From positions 62,001-126,000 of the forward strand of contig NZ_AFCF02000007.1 in the NCBI RefSeq assembly GCF_000203975.2: a DNA stretch of 64,000 nt, given 5' to 3'. This DNA comes from Leisingera sp. ANG1 (lineage in GTDB: Bacteria > Pseudomonadota > Alphaproteobacteria > Rhodobacterales > Rhodobacteraceae). The position numbers were made by a program, and so were the translations under genes. The notes under the pieces are model-generated. The model did not search any database. It saw only the letters and a program-made list of their open reading frames with translations, and was not told where the DNA came from. Shown in pieces: positions 7,741 through 16,397 of the stretch; position 1 is the stretch's first letter; the number at the start of each line of letters is the position of its first letter.

Positions 7741-9150
7741 ATGAAATGGGATGATTTCTCCGAATGGGGCCGCCGGGTCGCGGATTGGACCCAGGACTAC
7801 CACCTGACCGTTGGTGACCGCCCCGTGCGCGCCAAAACCAAGCCCGGTGAAGTGCTGAACGCCCTGCCCCAAACCCCGCCTGAGGATGGCGAGGGGATGG
7901 AGGCGATTTTCCGCGATTTCGAGGACATCGTGATGCCCGGCATCACCCATTGGCAGCACCCGCGCTTCTTTGCCTATTTCACCTCCAACGCCGCCGCGCC
8001 CTCGGTGCTGGCGGAATTCCTGACCGCCGCCATCGCGCCGCAATGCATGCTGTGGCAGACCTCTCCAGCGGCGACCGAGATGGAAACCCGGATGATGGAC
8101 TGGCTGCGCCAGGCGCTGGACCTGCCGGACCAGTTCCAGGGCGTCATCCAGGACTCCGCCTCCTCCGCCACCCTCGCAGCCGTCCTGACGATGCGGGAAA
8201 AGGCGCTGAACTGGCAGGGCAACCAACAAGGGCTGTTCGGCAAGAAAGCGCTGCGCATCTATTGCTCGTCCGAAGTCCACACCTCCATCGACCGCGCCAT
8301 CTGGGTCGCGGGCATCGGCCAGCAGAACCTGATCCGCATCCCCATCAAGGGCGACTGGCGCGGCATGGACCCCGATGCGCTGGAGGCAGCAATTCAGGCC
8401 GACCTCGCCGCAGGCCACCAGCCCGCGGGCGTCATTCTCTGCGTCGGCGGCACCGGCGTTGGCGCAACCGACCCGGTGAACCAGGTGCTGGACATCGCGG
8501 AAAAATACGGCCTCTACACCCATGTGGACGCCGCCTGGGCCGGCTCCGCGATGATCTGCCCCGAATACCGCCACTACTGGCCCGGCGTCGAACGCGCCGA
8601 CAGCATCGTCTTCAACCCGCACAAATGGTTGGGCGTGCAGTTCGACTGCTCCGCCCATTTCCTGAAAAAACCGGATGATCTGGTGCAGACCCTCGCCATC
8701 AGCCCGGAATACCTCAAGACCCACGGCCATGACGGCATCATCAACTATTCCGAATGGTCGGTGCCGCTGGGCCGCCGCTTCCGCGCGCTCAAGATCTGGT
8801 TCCTGATCCGCACCTACGGCCTGGAGGGCCTGCGCCAGCGCCTGCGCAACCACATCACGTGGTCGAAACAATTGCATGAAAAGCTCAAGTTAGAGCCTGA
8901 TTTTCAAATCACTTCCGCGCCCATGTGGTCGCTCTGGTCGTTCCGCTATGCGCCCGAGGGCGCGGCGGACCTCGACGATCTGAACCTGCGGCTGGTCAAT
9001 GCGATCAACGGCGACGGCCGCATTTACCTGACCCAGACCCGCCTCGACGGCCAGCTGGTGATCCGCTTCCAGGCGGGTCAATTCGAGACCACGGAAGCAG
9101 ACGTGATGACGGCCTTCGACGTCATCACCGAAATCGCAAGGAACCTGTAA
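7741..9150 (+). CDS. PLP-dependent aromatic L-amino acid decarboxylase
   Basis: This 469-residue group II decarboxylase has the PLP lysine in FNPHKW (Lys295), the ring-stacking His180 in SSEVHTSIDRA and Asp263 in HVDAAW. The flexible-loop Tyr (Tyr324, SPEYLKTH) lies 29 residues after the lysine, as in animal dopa decarboxylase. Keeping both His180 and Tyr324 argues for true decarboxylation rather than the aldehyde-synthase variants. Tyrosine, dopa or phenylalanine are plausible substrates. It lies inside the hpa operon and its stop overlaps the next start (TAATG). A route via tyramine or dopamine to hydroxyphenylacetates would need an amine oxidase not seen here. Confidence 0.87.
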   Translation: MKWDDFSEWGRRVADWTQDYHLTVGDRPVRAKTKPGEVLNALPQTPPEDGEGMEAIFRDFEDIVMPGITHWQHPRFFAYFTSNAAAPSVLAEFLTAAIAPQCMLWQTSPAATEMETRMMDWLRQALDLPDQFQGVIQDSASSATLAAVLTMREKALNWQGNQQGLFGKKALRIYCSSEVHTSIDRAIWVAGIGQQNLIRIPIKGDWRGMDPDALEAAIQADLAAGHQPAGVILCVGGTGVGATDPVNQVLDIAEKYGLYTHVDAAWAGSAMICPEYRHYWPGVERADSIVFNPHKWLGVQFDCSAHFLKKPDDLVQTLAISPEYLKTHGHDGIINYSEWSVPLGRRFRALKIWFLIRTYGLEGLRQRLRNHITWSKQLHEKLKLEPDFQITSAPMWSLWSFRYAPEGAADLDDLNLRLVNAINGDGRIYLTQTRLDGQLVIRFQAGQFETTEADVMTAFDVITEIARNL

Positions 9151-10019
9151 TGACGCGCTTTGCCACCTACACCGCCGACGGCGAATCCTTCTATGGCGCA
9201 GTCACAGATGCGGGCATGATAGCCCTGTCGCCGCAGTTCCCGGACTGGCCCACCCTGCGCGAGGTGATTGCCGCGGACGGCCTGGCCGCGCTGGCTCAGG
9301 CCGCCGAAGGCCAACCCGTGACCCACACGGATTTCACTTATGAGATCCCCATCCCCAACCCGGAAAAGATCCTCTGCGTCGGCGTCAACTTCCCGGACCG
9401 CAATGCGGAGTACAAGGACGGCTCAGCCCAGCCCAAGCACATGTCCCTGTTTCCCCGCTTCCCGCGCTCCTTCACCGGTGCTGGGCGCCCGCTGATCCGC
9501 CCGCCGGAAAACCACACCCTGGACTACGAGGGCGAGGTCGCCGTGGTGATCGGCAAGCCGGGCCGCCGGATCAAGCCCGAAGACGCCTATGGTCACATCG
9601 CGGCCCTGACGCTGGCAAACGAGGGCACCATCCGAGACTGGGTGCGCCACGCCAAATTCAACGTGACACAAGGCAAGAACTGGGACAATTCCGGCGCCAT
9701 CGGTCCCTGGCTTGTGCCTTTCACCGACGCCGCGCAGCTGGATGAGGCCCGCATTGTCACCCGTGTGAACGGAGAGATCCGCCAGGATGACAACCTGGCC
9801 CGCATGATGTTCCCGATCCGCGAAGAAATCGCCTATATCTCCACCTTCACGACCCTGCAGCCCGGCGACGTGATCATCACCGGCACCCCGACAGGCGCAG
9901 GCGCGCGGTTTGATCCGCCGAAGTACCTGAAACCCGCTGACGTGGTCGAGGTTGAGGTCGAAGGCATCGGAACCTTACGCAACACGGTTGAAGATGAGTT
10001 CAGCGGGGGAGAGGCATGA
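9150..10019 (+). CDS. hpaG: Fumarylacetoacetate hydrolase-family protein, HpaG-like isomerase/decarboxylase
   Basis: This 289-residue FAH-family enzyme has an N-terminal variable part, then ILCVGVNF, the metal-binding LDYEGEVAVVIG (Glu pair) and ITGTPTGAG. In the homoprotocatechuate pathway HpaG decarboxylates 5-oxopent-3-ene-1,2,5-tricarboxylate and isomerises the product. E. coli HpaG carries two FAH domains in one chain, whereas only one domain is encoded here. Either it does both steps or the partner lies elsewhere. It overlaps the decarboxylase stop by one base and hpaH by four. Symbol assigned by context. Confidence 0.8.
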   Translation: MTRFATYTADGESFYGAVTDAGMIALSPQFPDWPTLREVIAADGLAALAQAAEGQPVTHTDFTYEIPIPNPEKILCVGVNFPDRNAEYKDGSAQPKHMSLFPRFPRSFTGAGRPLIRPPENHTLDYEGEVAVVIGKPGRRIKPEDAYGHIAALTLANEGTIRDWVRHAKFNVTQGKNWDNSGAIGPWLVPFTDAAQLDEARIVTRVNGEIRQDDNLARMMFPIREEIAYISTFTTLQPGDVIITGTPTGAGARFDPPKYLKPADVVEVEVEGIGTLRNTVEDEFSGGEA

Positions 10020-10816
10020 CCCCGAAACAGCATCAGGAAGCCGCTGACCGTCTGTTCAAAGCCGAGCAAACCGGCCAGCAATGCGGCCTGCTTTCCCTGG
10101 CCTATCCCGGCATGACGCTGGACGATGCTTACGCGGTACAACAGGCTCTGATAAGGCAAAAACTGGCTTCTGGCGCCAAGAAAATCGGCTGGAAAATCGG
10201 CCTCACCAGCCGCGCCATGCAGCAGGCGCTGAACATCACCACTCCCGACAGCGGCGTGCTCTTGGACGACATGGCATTTGAAAACGGCGCCACCGTTCCT
10301 GCTGGCCGCTTCATCCAGCCGCGGGTGGAGGCGGAGATTGCGTTCATTATGAAATCCCCTCTCGCAGGTGCCGAGTGCACCCGCGAGGACGTGCTGTCCG
10401 CAACGGGTTCTGTGGCCCCGTCGCTGGAGATCCTCGACACCCGCATCCTGCGCGCCGACCCCGCCACCGGCCAGGCCCGCATCATCACCGACACCATCAG
10501 CGACAACGCCGCCAATGCCGGCGTGGTTCTGGGGGCGGAGCGCCACGCGGTGGACGCGCATGACCTGCGCTGGGTCGGCGCCATCGCCTCCCGCAACGGC
10601 ACAGTCGAGGAAACCGGCCTCGGCGCGGGTGTTTTGAACGATCCCGTGACTTCGGTCCTGTGGCTGGCGCGGCGGATGGCGGAATATGGACAACAGATCG
10701 AGGCCGGGGATATCGTGCTCTCAGGCTCTTTCATCCGCCCCATCGAATGCCCGCCGGGCACGGAGACCGCCGCAGATTTCGGCCCCTTCGGTTCCGTATC
10801 CATCAATTTCGCCTGA
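10016..10816 (+). CDS. hpaH: 2-oxo-hept-3-ene-1,7-dioate hydratase
   Basis: This 266-residue protein belongs to the 2-keto-4-pentenoate hydratase family. Visible features are KKIGWKIGLTSRAMQ near the N-terminus, RVEAEIAFIM with metal-ligand acids, SLEILDTRI and a late SGSFIRPIECPPG. It hydrates 2-oxohept-3-enedioate to 4-hydroxy-2-oxoheptanedioate, the substrate of the next gene product HpaI. Its start overlaps the preceding stop (ATGA). Length and motif order match HpaH rather than the monoacid hydratases, and the gene order supports it. Confidence 0.92.
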   Translation: MTPKQHQEAADRLFKAEQTGQQCGLLSLAYPGMTLDDAYAVQQALIRQKLASGAKKIGWKIGLTSRAMQQALNITTPDSGVLLDDMAFENGATVPAGRFIQPRVEAEIAFIMKSPLAGAECTREDVLSATGSVAPSLEILDTRILRADPATGQARIITDTISDNAANAGVVLGAERHAVDAHDLRWVGAIASRNGTVEETGLGAGVLNDPVTSVLWLARRMAEYGQQIEAGDIVLSGSFIRPIECPPGTETAADFGPFGSVSINFA

Positions 10817-10828
10817 CAGGAGGCCCCC

Positions 10829-11599
10829 ATGCCCGCGCCCAAGAACCCCTTTAAACAGGCTCTAACACAGGGCAAACGCCAGATCGGCTGCTGGATGAGC
10901 TTTGCCGACGGTCAGCTCGCCGAGATCATGGGCACCTGCGGCTTCGACTGGCTGGTGATCGACGGCGAGCATGCCCCCAACGACATCCGCTCGATCCGCG
11001 ACCAACTGATGGCGCTGGCGGCCTCGCCCAGCCACCCGGTGGTGCGGGTGCCGGTGGGGGAGACTTGGATGATCAAGCAAGTGCTGGATGCAGGCGCCCA
11101 GACGGTGCTGGTGCCGATCGTCGAAAGCGCCGAACAGGCCCGCGAGCTGGTCCGCGCCTGCCACTACCCGCCCAAGGGCCTGCGCGGCGTCGGTGCCACG
11201 GCGGCCCGCGCCACCATGTTCGGCACGGTCTCCGAGTATATCCAGACCGCCGATCAGGAGGTCTGCCTGCTGGTGCAAGTGGAAAACCGCGCCGGGATGG
11301 CTGCGTTGGACGAAATTCTGCAGGTCGAGGGCATCGACGGCGTCTTCATCGGCCCGGCGGATTTGTCCACCGACATGGGCCACCAAGGCAACTCCGCCCA
11401 CCCGGAGGTGCGCGCCGCAATTGCTGATGCCATCACCCGCATCAAGGCGGCTGGTATCGCCCCCGGCATCCTCGGCACCACGGATGAGGCTACTCAGGCC
11501 TATGCGGACATGGGCGCGCAGTTCCTGGCGGTCGGCATCGACGTCATGGTGCTTGCCCGCAACGCCCGTGATTTAGCGGCCAAGTGGAAGGCAGACTAA
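10829..11599 (+). CDS. hpaI: 4-hydroxy-2-oxoheptanedioate aldolase
   Basis: This 256-residue class II pyruvate aldolase cleaves 4-hydroxy-2-oxoheptane-1,7-dioate into pyruvate and succinate semialdehyde, the last step of the pathway. Key residues match the HpcH/HpaI family: DGEHAPND (His48), VVRVP (Arg73), VQVEN (metal ligand Glu152) and GPADLS (Asp178). The ribosome site ACAGGAGG lies eight bases before the ATG. It is the last gene of the operon. A strong hairpin about 80 bases downstream (11680-11714) may end transcription. Confidence 0.94.
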   Translation: MPAPKNPFKQALTQGKRQIGCWMSFADGQLAEIMGTCGFDWLVIDGEHAPNDIRSIRDQLMALAASPSHPVVRVPVGETWMIKQVLDAGAQTVLVPIVESAEQARELVRACHYPPKGLRGVGATAARATMFGTVSEYIQTADQEVCLLVQVENRAGMAALDEILQVEGIDGVFIGPADLSTDMGHQGNSAHPEVRAAIADAITRIKAAGIAPGILGTTDEATQAYADMGAQFLAVGIDVMVLARNARDLAAKWKAD

Positions 11600-11679
11600 C
11601 CGCCTGCCGTACATCGCAAAGGAAGCACTCCCGCGCCTGCCCGCTGCTCCGGCTTTGCCAGCGCAGCGGCAGCTGTCTT

Positions 11680-11756
11680 GGGCGTGGCACCGCGCCAAGC
11701 GCGGTGCCACGCCCAACGGGAGGAAGGTATTTTCAATGCCTGACGACGGGCGGGAG
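11680..11756. repeat. Intergenic palindromic repeat, family A copy 1
   Basis: A perfect 16-base stem (11680-11695 paired with 11699-11714, three-base loop CAA) is followed by a tail with GGTATTTTCAATGCC and CGGGCGGGAG. The same tail order occurs at 54543-54616 and, more diverged, at 38567-38631. It lies between the convergent ends of hpaI and the MuiA-like gene. It could act as a bidirectional transcription stop, but there is no clear T-run, so it is called a repeat. Confidence 0.7.
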
Positions 11757-11788
11757 CCACCTGTCCGTTGCCTGACACCAAACCAGCG

Positions 11789-13441
11789 TCAGCGCAGCAC
11801 CATGCCCTCGGGCCAGCTGAGCGTGGTATCCAATTGGATGGTTTCACTCTCGCCAGCACCCAGCTCCAGATCCCAGGCCAGAATGCCGCGCTGCTTCTCG
11901 ACGTTTTCCTTCGTGGGCCGCGGCGTGGCGCTCCACTCAATTTCCAGATCGTCCTGCTGCGAATAAGGCACCCGGTCCAGAACCCGCACCACCCACTCCT
12001 GCGCAGTCAGGTTCTCCACCGTGATCTCCACCTTCTGCACCTGCGCGTTGCTGCGTGAGATCAGCCCCTGCTCACCCTCGCTCTGCCCCAGCACGTCGCG
12101 GCGCAACTGAAGCCCTTCGATGGGGCCGAACCCTGCGTCCATCTCCGCCCCCGGCGCCAGCCCGGCGAAGTCCTCCACCGTGACCAGCTTGCCATCGACA
12201 AACCGCGGCACCTCATCCGAGGCCAGCAGCTGCTCGCCGAAACTGTTGGTGAAGGTCGACACTCTATAGGCGGTCTCATCCCGCGACGGCACTGCCACCG
12301 CCTGCACCTTTGCCTCCGCCGTCAGGCTGTCCATTTCCAACCGCAGCAGATCGGCGCCGGAGGCAATCGACACCGGCAACCCGAACCGGTAAGTCGCCGC
12401 GGCACCGCCCAGATCCGCGCCCCAGCCGCCCCGGGTTTCTTCAAAGACGGCAGGCGCCTCCAGCACCGGCTCCGCCAGCGCGGACAGTTCCGCCACATCC
12501 TGCCCCATGGATTTCAGCGCCCGCGGCGGCTGCGGCTCCTCAATCCGGCGCAGCCAGGGGCGCAACGCAGACGGGCTGCCCTGCTCACCGGGCACCGCTG
12601 TCGACAGTGTCAGCGCCACATCCTGCCAGTTCTCGCCGGTATCCTGCACCAGCATCACCGCACGCTTCAGGATCACCTGCTGCTCCGTCACGGTATTCAA
12701 GTGCATCTCATAAGACGGCTGCCAGCCGATATTTCCCGCGCCCGCGGTATAGTAGCTCACCTTGACGGCGCCCTCACCCGCCTGCTCCGCCTCGATGTCC
12801 ACTGCGATGTACAGACGGTCGTCATCCTCGAGCGTGATCGCCGCCAGTGCCGCCTGCGCTTCTGCCAGCTCTTCTTCCAAGTCCTGCATCTGCAGCTCGA
12901 TCCGGCGCGCCTCAGCCTCTGACGCCACGGCTGCCTGACTGGCGCCCGCCGCCTCCGCAGAGATCATCCGGGCAATTTCACTCAATGCAACCGCATCCGC
13001 CTGAGCCAAACCTTCGTTTGTGCCCAGCTGCTGCAGGAACCCGATTGAGGCCTCCGCCGCCCGCACCCCGGCGCGTGCCTGCGCTGCCTCGTCCCGCACC
13101 GCGGCAATCCGCGCCTCGACTTCGCGCACCCGCGCCTCGGCGGCCTCGACCTCAGGGTCATCCGCATCGCGCGGCGGCACGTAATTCTCACGCAGCAGGG
13201 TGGCGACGCGGCGGGCGCCGGCGATCTCCACCTGCAGTGTCTCCAGCGCAGCCGTTCTGGGCACGTTCTGCAGGATTAGCCGGTGGCGCCCCTCCGGCAG
13301 GGTCAGCGCGGCGCTGCGGGTGACTTCCGCCAGCCCGGGATACAGCGTCACCTCCGACACCGTGCTGCTGACGGGGATAGTGTCCGCAGCCGCCGCCGCG
13401 GCAATTGAAGAAAAGGCAAAAGCCATCAAAGAAAATCGCAT
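11789..13441 (-). CDS. Secreted DUF4139 / mucoidy-inhibitor MuiA-like protein
   Basis: This 550-residue protein has a signal peptide (MRFSLMAFAFSSIAAAAAA) and an N-terminal TLYPGLAEVTRSAALTLPEG segment typical of the MuiA/DUF4140 domain. A coiled coil follows (about residues 95-205, rich in Ala-Glu-Arg heptads). The C-terminal DUF4139 beta domain contains GWQPSYEMHL and ends with ETIQLDTTLSWPEG. The family is exported and poorly characterised. I prefer the ATG at 13441, which has GAGAG at good spacing; an ATG two codons upstream also exists. It stands alone, convergent with hpaI. Confidence 0.82.
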   Translation of the reverse strand: MRFSLMAFAFSSIAAAAAADTIPVSSTVSEVTLYPGLAEVTRSAALTLPEGRHRLILQNVPRTAALETLQVEIAGARRVATLLRENYVPPRDADDPEVEAAEARVREVEARIAAVRDEAAQARAGVRAAEASIGFLQQLGTNEGLAQADAVALSEIARMISAEAAGASQAAVASEAEARRIELQMQDLEEELAEAQAALAAITLEDDDRLYIAVDIEAEQAGEGAVKVSYYTAGAGNIGWQPSYEMHLNTVTEQQVILKRAVMLVQDTGENWQDVALTLSTAVPGEQGSPSALRPWLRRIEEPQPPRALKSMGQDVAELSALAEPVLEAPAVFEETRGGWGADLGGAAATYRFGLPVSIASGADLLRLEMDSLTAEAKVQAVAVPSRDETAYRVSTFTNSFGEQLLASDEVPRFVDGKLVTVEDFAGLAPGAEMDAGFGPIEGLQLRRDVLGQSEGEQGLISRSNAQVQKVEITVENLTAQEWVVRVLDRVPYSQQDDLEIEWSATPRPTKENVEKQRGILAWDLELGAGESETIQLDTTLSWPEGMVLR

Positions 13442-13534
13442 TGGCATCTCTCAATCAAAAATCACGGCGGTGGTCCCGCCTGATGCCATGCTACCCCCGT
13501 CAGGGAGGTCCGGCCAGCCCGGCCGTTGCCTGCC

Positions 13535-13867
13535 TCAGGCCCGCGGCAGAAGGCTGCCCAAACGCTGTTCCAGCACTGCCGCAGGAAACCCCAGAAACCG
13601 GCAAGAGCAGATCTCCACATGGCTGTGCATATCGCAGAGCAGCAGGCGCAGCCCTTTCCGGCGCAGGTAAAACCCGTGCTGCTTCAGCCCCTTGCGCAGC
13701 TCCAGCCAGCTTTGGGCGGAATGAAAGATCCCCGCCAGCAGCATCCGCAGCTGCGCCGCCATCTCCGAATCCAGCCGCTTGTGGATACGTGCGCTGGCCC
13801 AGGCGGTCTGCGCCGGGGCAGCGTTCTGGTTCATGACATTTGCGGGAAATTCCTTTTGCGCCAGCAT
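13535..13867 (-). CDS. Conserved hypothetical protein, 110 residues
   Basis: I do not recognise a characterised family. The ATG at 13867 follows an excellent GGAGGTGAGG ribosome site. The protein begins MLAQKEFPANVMNQ, has an amphipathic middle (ARIHKRLDSEMAAQLR) and ends with a segment centred on WLELRKGLKQHGFYLRRKG and CDMHSHVEICSCRFLG. Three cysteines cluster late (C..EICSC). No signal peptide or membrane segment is visible. It lies downstream of asd on the same strand, separated by the asd terminator. Confidence 0.6.
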   Translation of the reverse strand: MLAQKEFPANVMNQNAAPAQTAWASARIHKRLDSEMAAQLRMLLAGIFHSAQSWLELRKGLKQHGFYLRRKGLRLLLCDMHSHVEICSCRFLGFPAAVLEQRLGSLLPRA

Positions 13868-13936
13868 GGCCTCACCTCCTTCACTCATAATTTCAGGATC
13901 AGGTTAGGCCCGGCCGCCGCCCTCCGGCAGGGGCGC

Positions 13937-13972
13937 AAAAGCAAAGGGGGCGCCTCTTTCGAAGCACCCCCC
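13937..13972 (-). terminator. Rho-independent terminator of asd
   Basis: On the minus strand a GGGGGTGC arm pairs with GCGCCCCC around a CTTCGAAAGAG loop region and is followed by TTTGCTTTT, just after the asd stop at 13993. Confidence 0.7.
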
Positions 13973-13992
13973 TCACCAAAAGGATATATGCC

Positions 13993-15015
13993 TCAGCCCT
14001 TCTTCAGGACCTCGCGGCCCAGCAGTTCGGCAATCTGCACCGCGTTCAGCGCCGCGCCCTTACGCAAGTTGTCGCTGACACACCACAGGTTCAGGCCGTT
14101 CTCGATGGTCGAATCCTGGCGGATGCGGCTGATGAAGGTGGCAAAATCGCCAACGCATTCCACCGGGGTCACGTAGCCGCCGGCCTCGCGCTTGTCGATC
14201 ACCATGATGCCGGGCGCCTCGCGCAGGATGTCGCGGGCCTCGTCCTCGTCCAGAAAGTCCTCGAACTCGATGTTCACGGATTCGGAGTGGCCGACAAACA
14301 CCGGCACCCGGACGCAGGTCGCGGTGACCTTGATCGACGGATCGACGATCTTCTTGGTCTCGGCAACCATCTTCCATTCTTCCTTGGTCGAGCCGTCTTC
14401 CATGAAGACGTCGATATGCGGAATGACGTTGAAGGCGATCTGCTTGGGGTAGACCTTGGGCTGCACTTCCTGCCCAGGGACGTAAACGCCCTTGGTCTGG
14501 TTCCACAGCTCGTCGATCGCGTCCTTGCCGGAACCGGACACCGACTGGTAGGTCGAGACCACAACGCGCTTGATCTTGGCGCGGTCGTGCAGCGGCTTCA
14601 GCGCCACAACCATCTGCGCGGTCGAGCAGTTGGGGTTGGCGATGATGTTCTTCTTTGCATAGCCGTGGATCGCCTGCGGGTTCACCTCCGGCACGATCAG
14701 CGGGATGTCCGGGTCGTAACGGTAGAGCGACGAGTTGTCGATCACGGTGCAGCCCGCCGCAGCGGCCTTGGGCGCGTAATCCTTGGTCGCGGCGGAGCCG
14801 ACGGCAAACAGCGCCATGTCCCAGCCGGTGAAATCGAAGGTGTCCAGATCCTGGGTAGTGAGTGTCTTATCGCCAAAGCTGACTTCAGTGCCGAGAGATT
14901 TGCGGCTTGCCAGCGCAGCGATCTCATCCACAGGAAACTGGCGCTCGGCCAGGATGTTCAGCATTTCGCGGCCCACGTTGCCAGTGGCGCCAACGACGAC
15001 GATGCGGTAACCCAT
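13993..15015 (-). CDS. asd: Aspartate-semialdehyde dehydrogenase
   Basis: This 340-residue enzyme reduces aspartyl phosphate to aspartate semialdehyde for lysine, threonine, methionine and diaminopimelate synthesis. It starts with the NADP-binding VVVGATGNVGREML. The active-site Cys is in NPNCSTAQM (Cys130), and the chain keeps the VSTYQSVSGSGK stretch and the substrate-binding CVRVPVFVGHSE segment. Length matches the family. An upstream MFS gene on the same strand ends about 80 bases away. A terminator follows the stop. Confidence 0.96.
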   Translation of the reverse strand: MGYRIVVVGATGNVGREMLNILAERQFPVDEIAALASRKSLGTEVSFGDKTLTTQDLDTFDFTGWDMALFAVGSAATKDYAPKAAAAGCTVIDNSSLYRYDPDIPLIVPEVNPQAIHGYAKKNIIANPNCSTAQMVVALKPLHDRAKIKRVVVSTYQSVSGSGKDAIDELWNQTKGVYVPGQEVQPKVYPKQIAFNVIPHIDVFMEDGSTKEEWKMVAETKKIVDPSIKVTATCVRVPVFVGHSESVNIEFEDFLDEDEARDILREAPGIMVIDKREAGGYVTPVECVGDFATFISRIRQDSTIENGLNLWCVSDNLRKGAALNAVQIAELLGREVLKKG

Positions 15016-15097
15016 TTGTCTGTTTCTCCAGTATTGCCCGGCCCCATGGCCGGCGCGGGAGTGATACTGCCTATGGGGACAAGTTTAAAGGGGCCGA

Positions 15098-16270
15098 TCA
15101 GTCCATGCTGTCGCGGCTGAGCAGATAAATTGCGCAGCCGAGCCCCAGAAGCACCAAAAAGAAGGTGAAAATACCCGTGTAGGGCAAGGATGGGTCCGCT
15201 CCGGCCAGATTTGCGTGGAGACGGCCCGTTGCAAACTGCATGATTCCCACCCCGCCGATGCCAAACAGGTTCAGCAGCGTCACTCCCCGCCCGGCCAGAT
15301 GCGGCGGCACAAAGGCCCGCCCATGCGCCATGATCACAGGGAAGGACGCGCCAAAGAAGCCAACGGCCGCCATCATGACCACCGGCATCCAGACCGGCGC
15401 GCCGGTGGCCAGGATCAGCCCGCCCAGGGCCGCGCAGCCCAACAGGTTGCCGCCCAGGATCAGCCACTTGCGGGTGCCCAGCACCCGGTCCAGCGGCCCA
15501 TAGGCAAAGGTGCCGGCAATCATCGCTGCCCCCATCACCAGCGTCGCCAGCCCCACAGCCTGGGTGCTGAGTCCGTAGACATCGCTTAAGTAAGGCCCGA
15601 TCCAAAGCCCCCGCAGCGCTCCCGACGGCGCATAGGCCACCAGCATCAGCGGGAAGATCGCCCACATCGCCGGCATCTTCAGCAGGTCCAGCACCGATCC
15701 CGTGTGCTCCCCTTCAGGCTTGTCCGGATCACTGACGGTCATGAAAATCCCCGCCGCGACGATACCCGAAACAACCGCCAGCCCCGCCAGCGTGCCGCGC
15801 CAGCCGAACAGATCAACCGCCAGTGCAGTCGGGTAAGACGCCACCAGGTTGCCGGCCGACCCCACCCCCAGCATCAGCGCCGCCAATGTGGCGAAACGCG
15901 CGGGCGGGTACTGGCGGGCGAAGATATAGTAGGACGCCATCAGCACCGGCGAACAGCCGATGCCGATCAGGAACATGGCGGCACCGACATGCCAGGGGGC
16001 TGTAGCAGCGGCAAACAGCGCCGCACCGCCGCCGCCGCCCAGCAGCAGCAGCAGCGACGCCGTTTTGCGGGGGCCAACGTGGTCCAGCGCCCAGCCTACC
16101 GGCAGCTGCATTGCCGCAAAGGACAGAAACCAAAGCCCGGAGGCAAAGGCCAAATCATCCGGCGCAGCACCGATATCCAGCCCCAGCACCCCGGACAAAA
16201 CGGCCAGGAAGGCGCGAAAAAACTGACTCAGCACATAGGCCAGGCACAATAAGATCAATCCTGCCTGCAT
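15098..16270 (-). CDS. Major facilitator superfamily transporter
   Basis: This 390-residue protein has about 12 hydrophobic segments and a typical loop 2-3 motif (WALDHVGPRKTASLLLLLGG, an MFS motif A variant). The ATG at 16270 (MQAGLILLCLAYVLSQFFRA) follows GGGGGAGAAA and begins directly in the first membrane helix. An in-frame upstream extension would add a hydrophilic leader and is not credible. The substrate is not predictable. It lies upstream of asd on the same strand and divergent from the DUF3095 gene. Confidence 0.85.
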   Translation of the reverse strand: MQAGLILLCLAYVLSQFFRAFLAVLSGVLGLDIGAAPDDLAFASGLWFLSFAAMQLPVGWALDHVGPRKTASLLLLLGGGGGAALFAAATAPWHVGAAMFLIGIGCSPVLMASYYIFARQYPPARFATLAALMLGVGSAGNLVASYPTALAVDLFGWRGTLAGLAVVSGIVAAGIFMTVSDPDKPEGEHTGSVLDLLKMPAMWAIFPLMLVAYAPSGALRGLWIGPYLSDVYGLSTQAVGLATLVMGAAMIAGTFAYGPLDRVLGTRKWLILGGNLLGCAALGGLILATGAPVWMPVVMMAAVGFFGASFPVIMAHGRAFVPPHLAGRGVTLLNLFGIGGVGIMQFATGRLHANLAGADPSLPYTGIFTFFLVLLGLGCAIYLLSRDSMD

Positions 16271-16397
16271 TTTCTCTCCCCCAAGTCCTGCACAGTTTTT
16301 CGTGACTGCCGTACAGCTTGCATGTTTGGCGCGGGCGCACAATTTGTTTACACAGAAACGGCAGGCCGCGGGACCGTGCCACAGAGGGAAGACGCAT

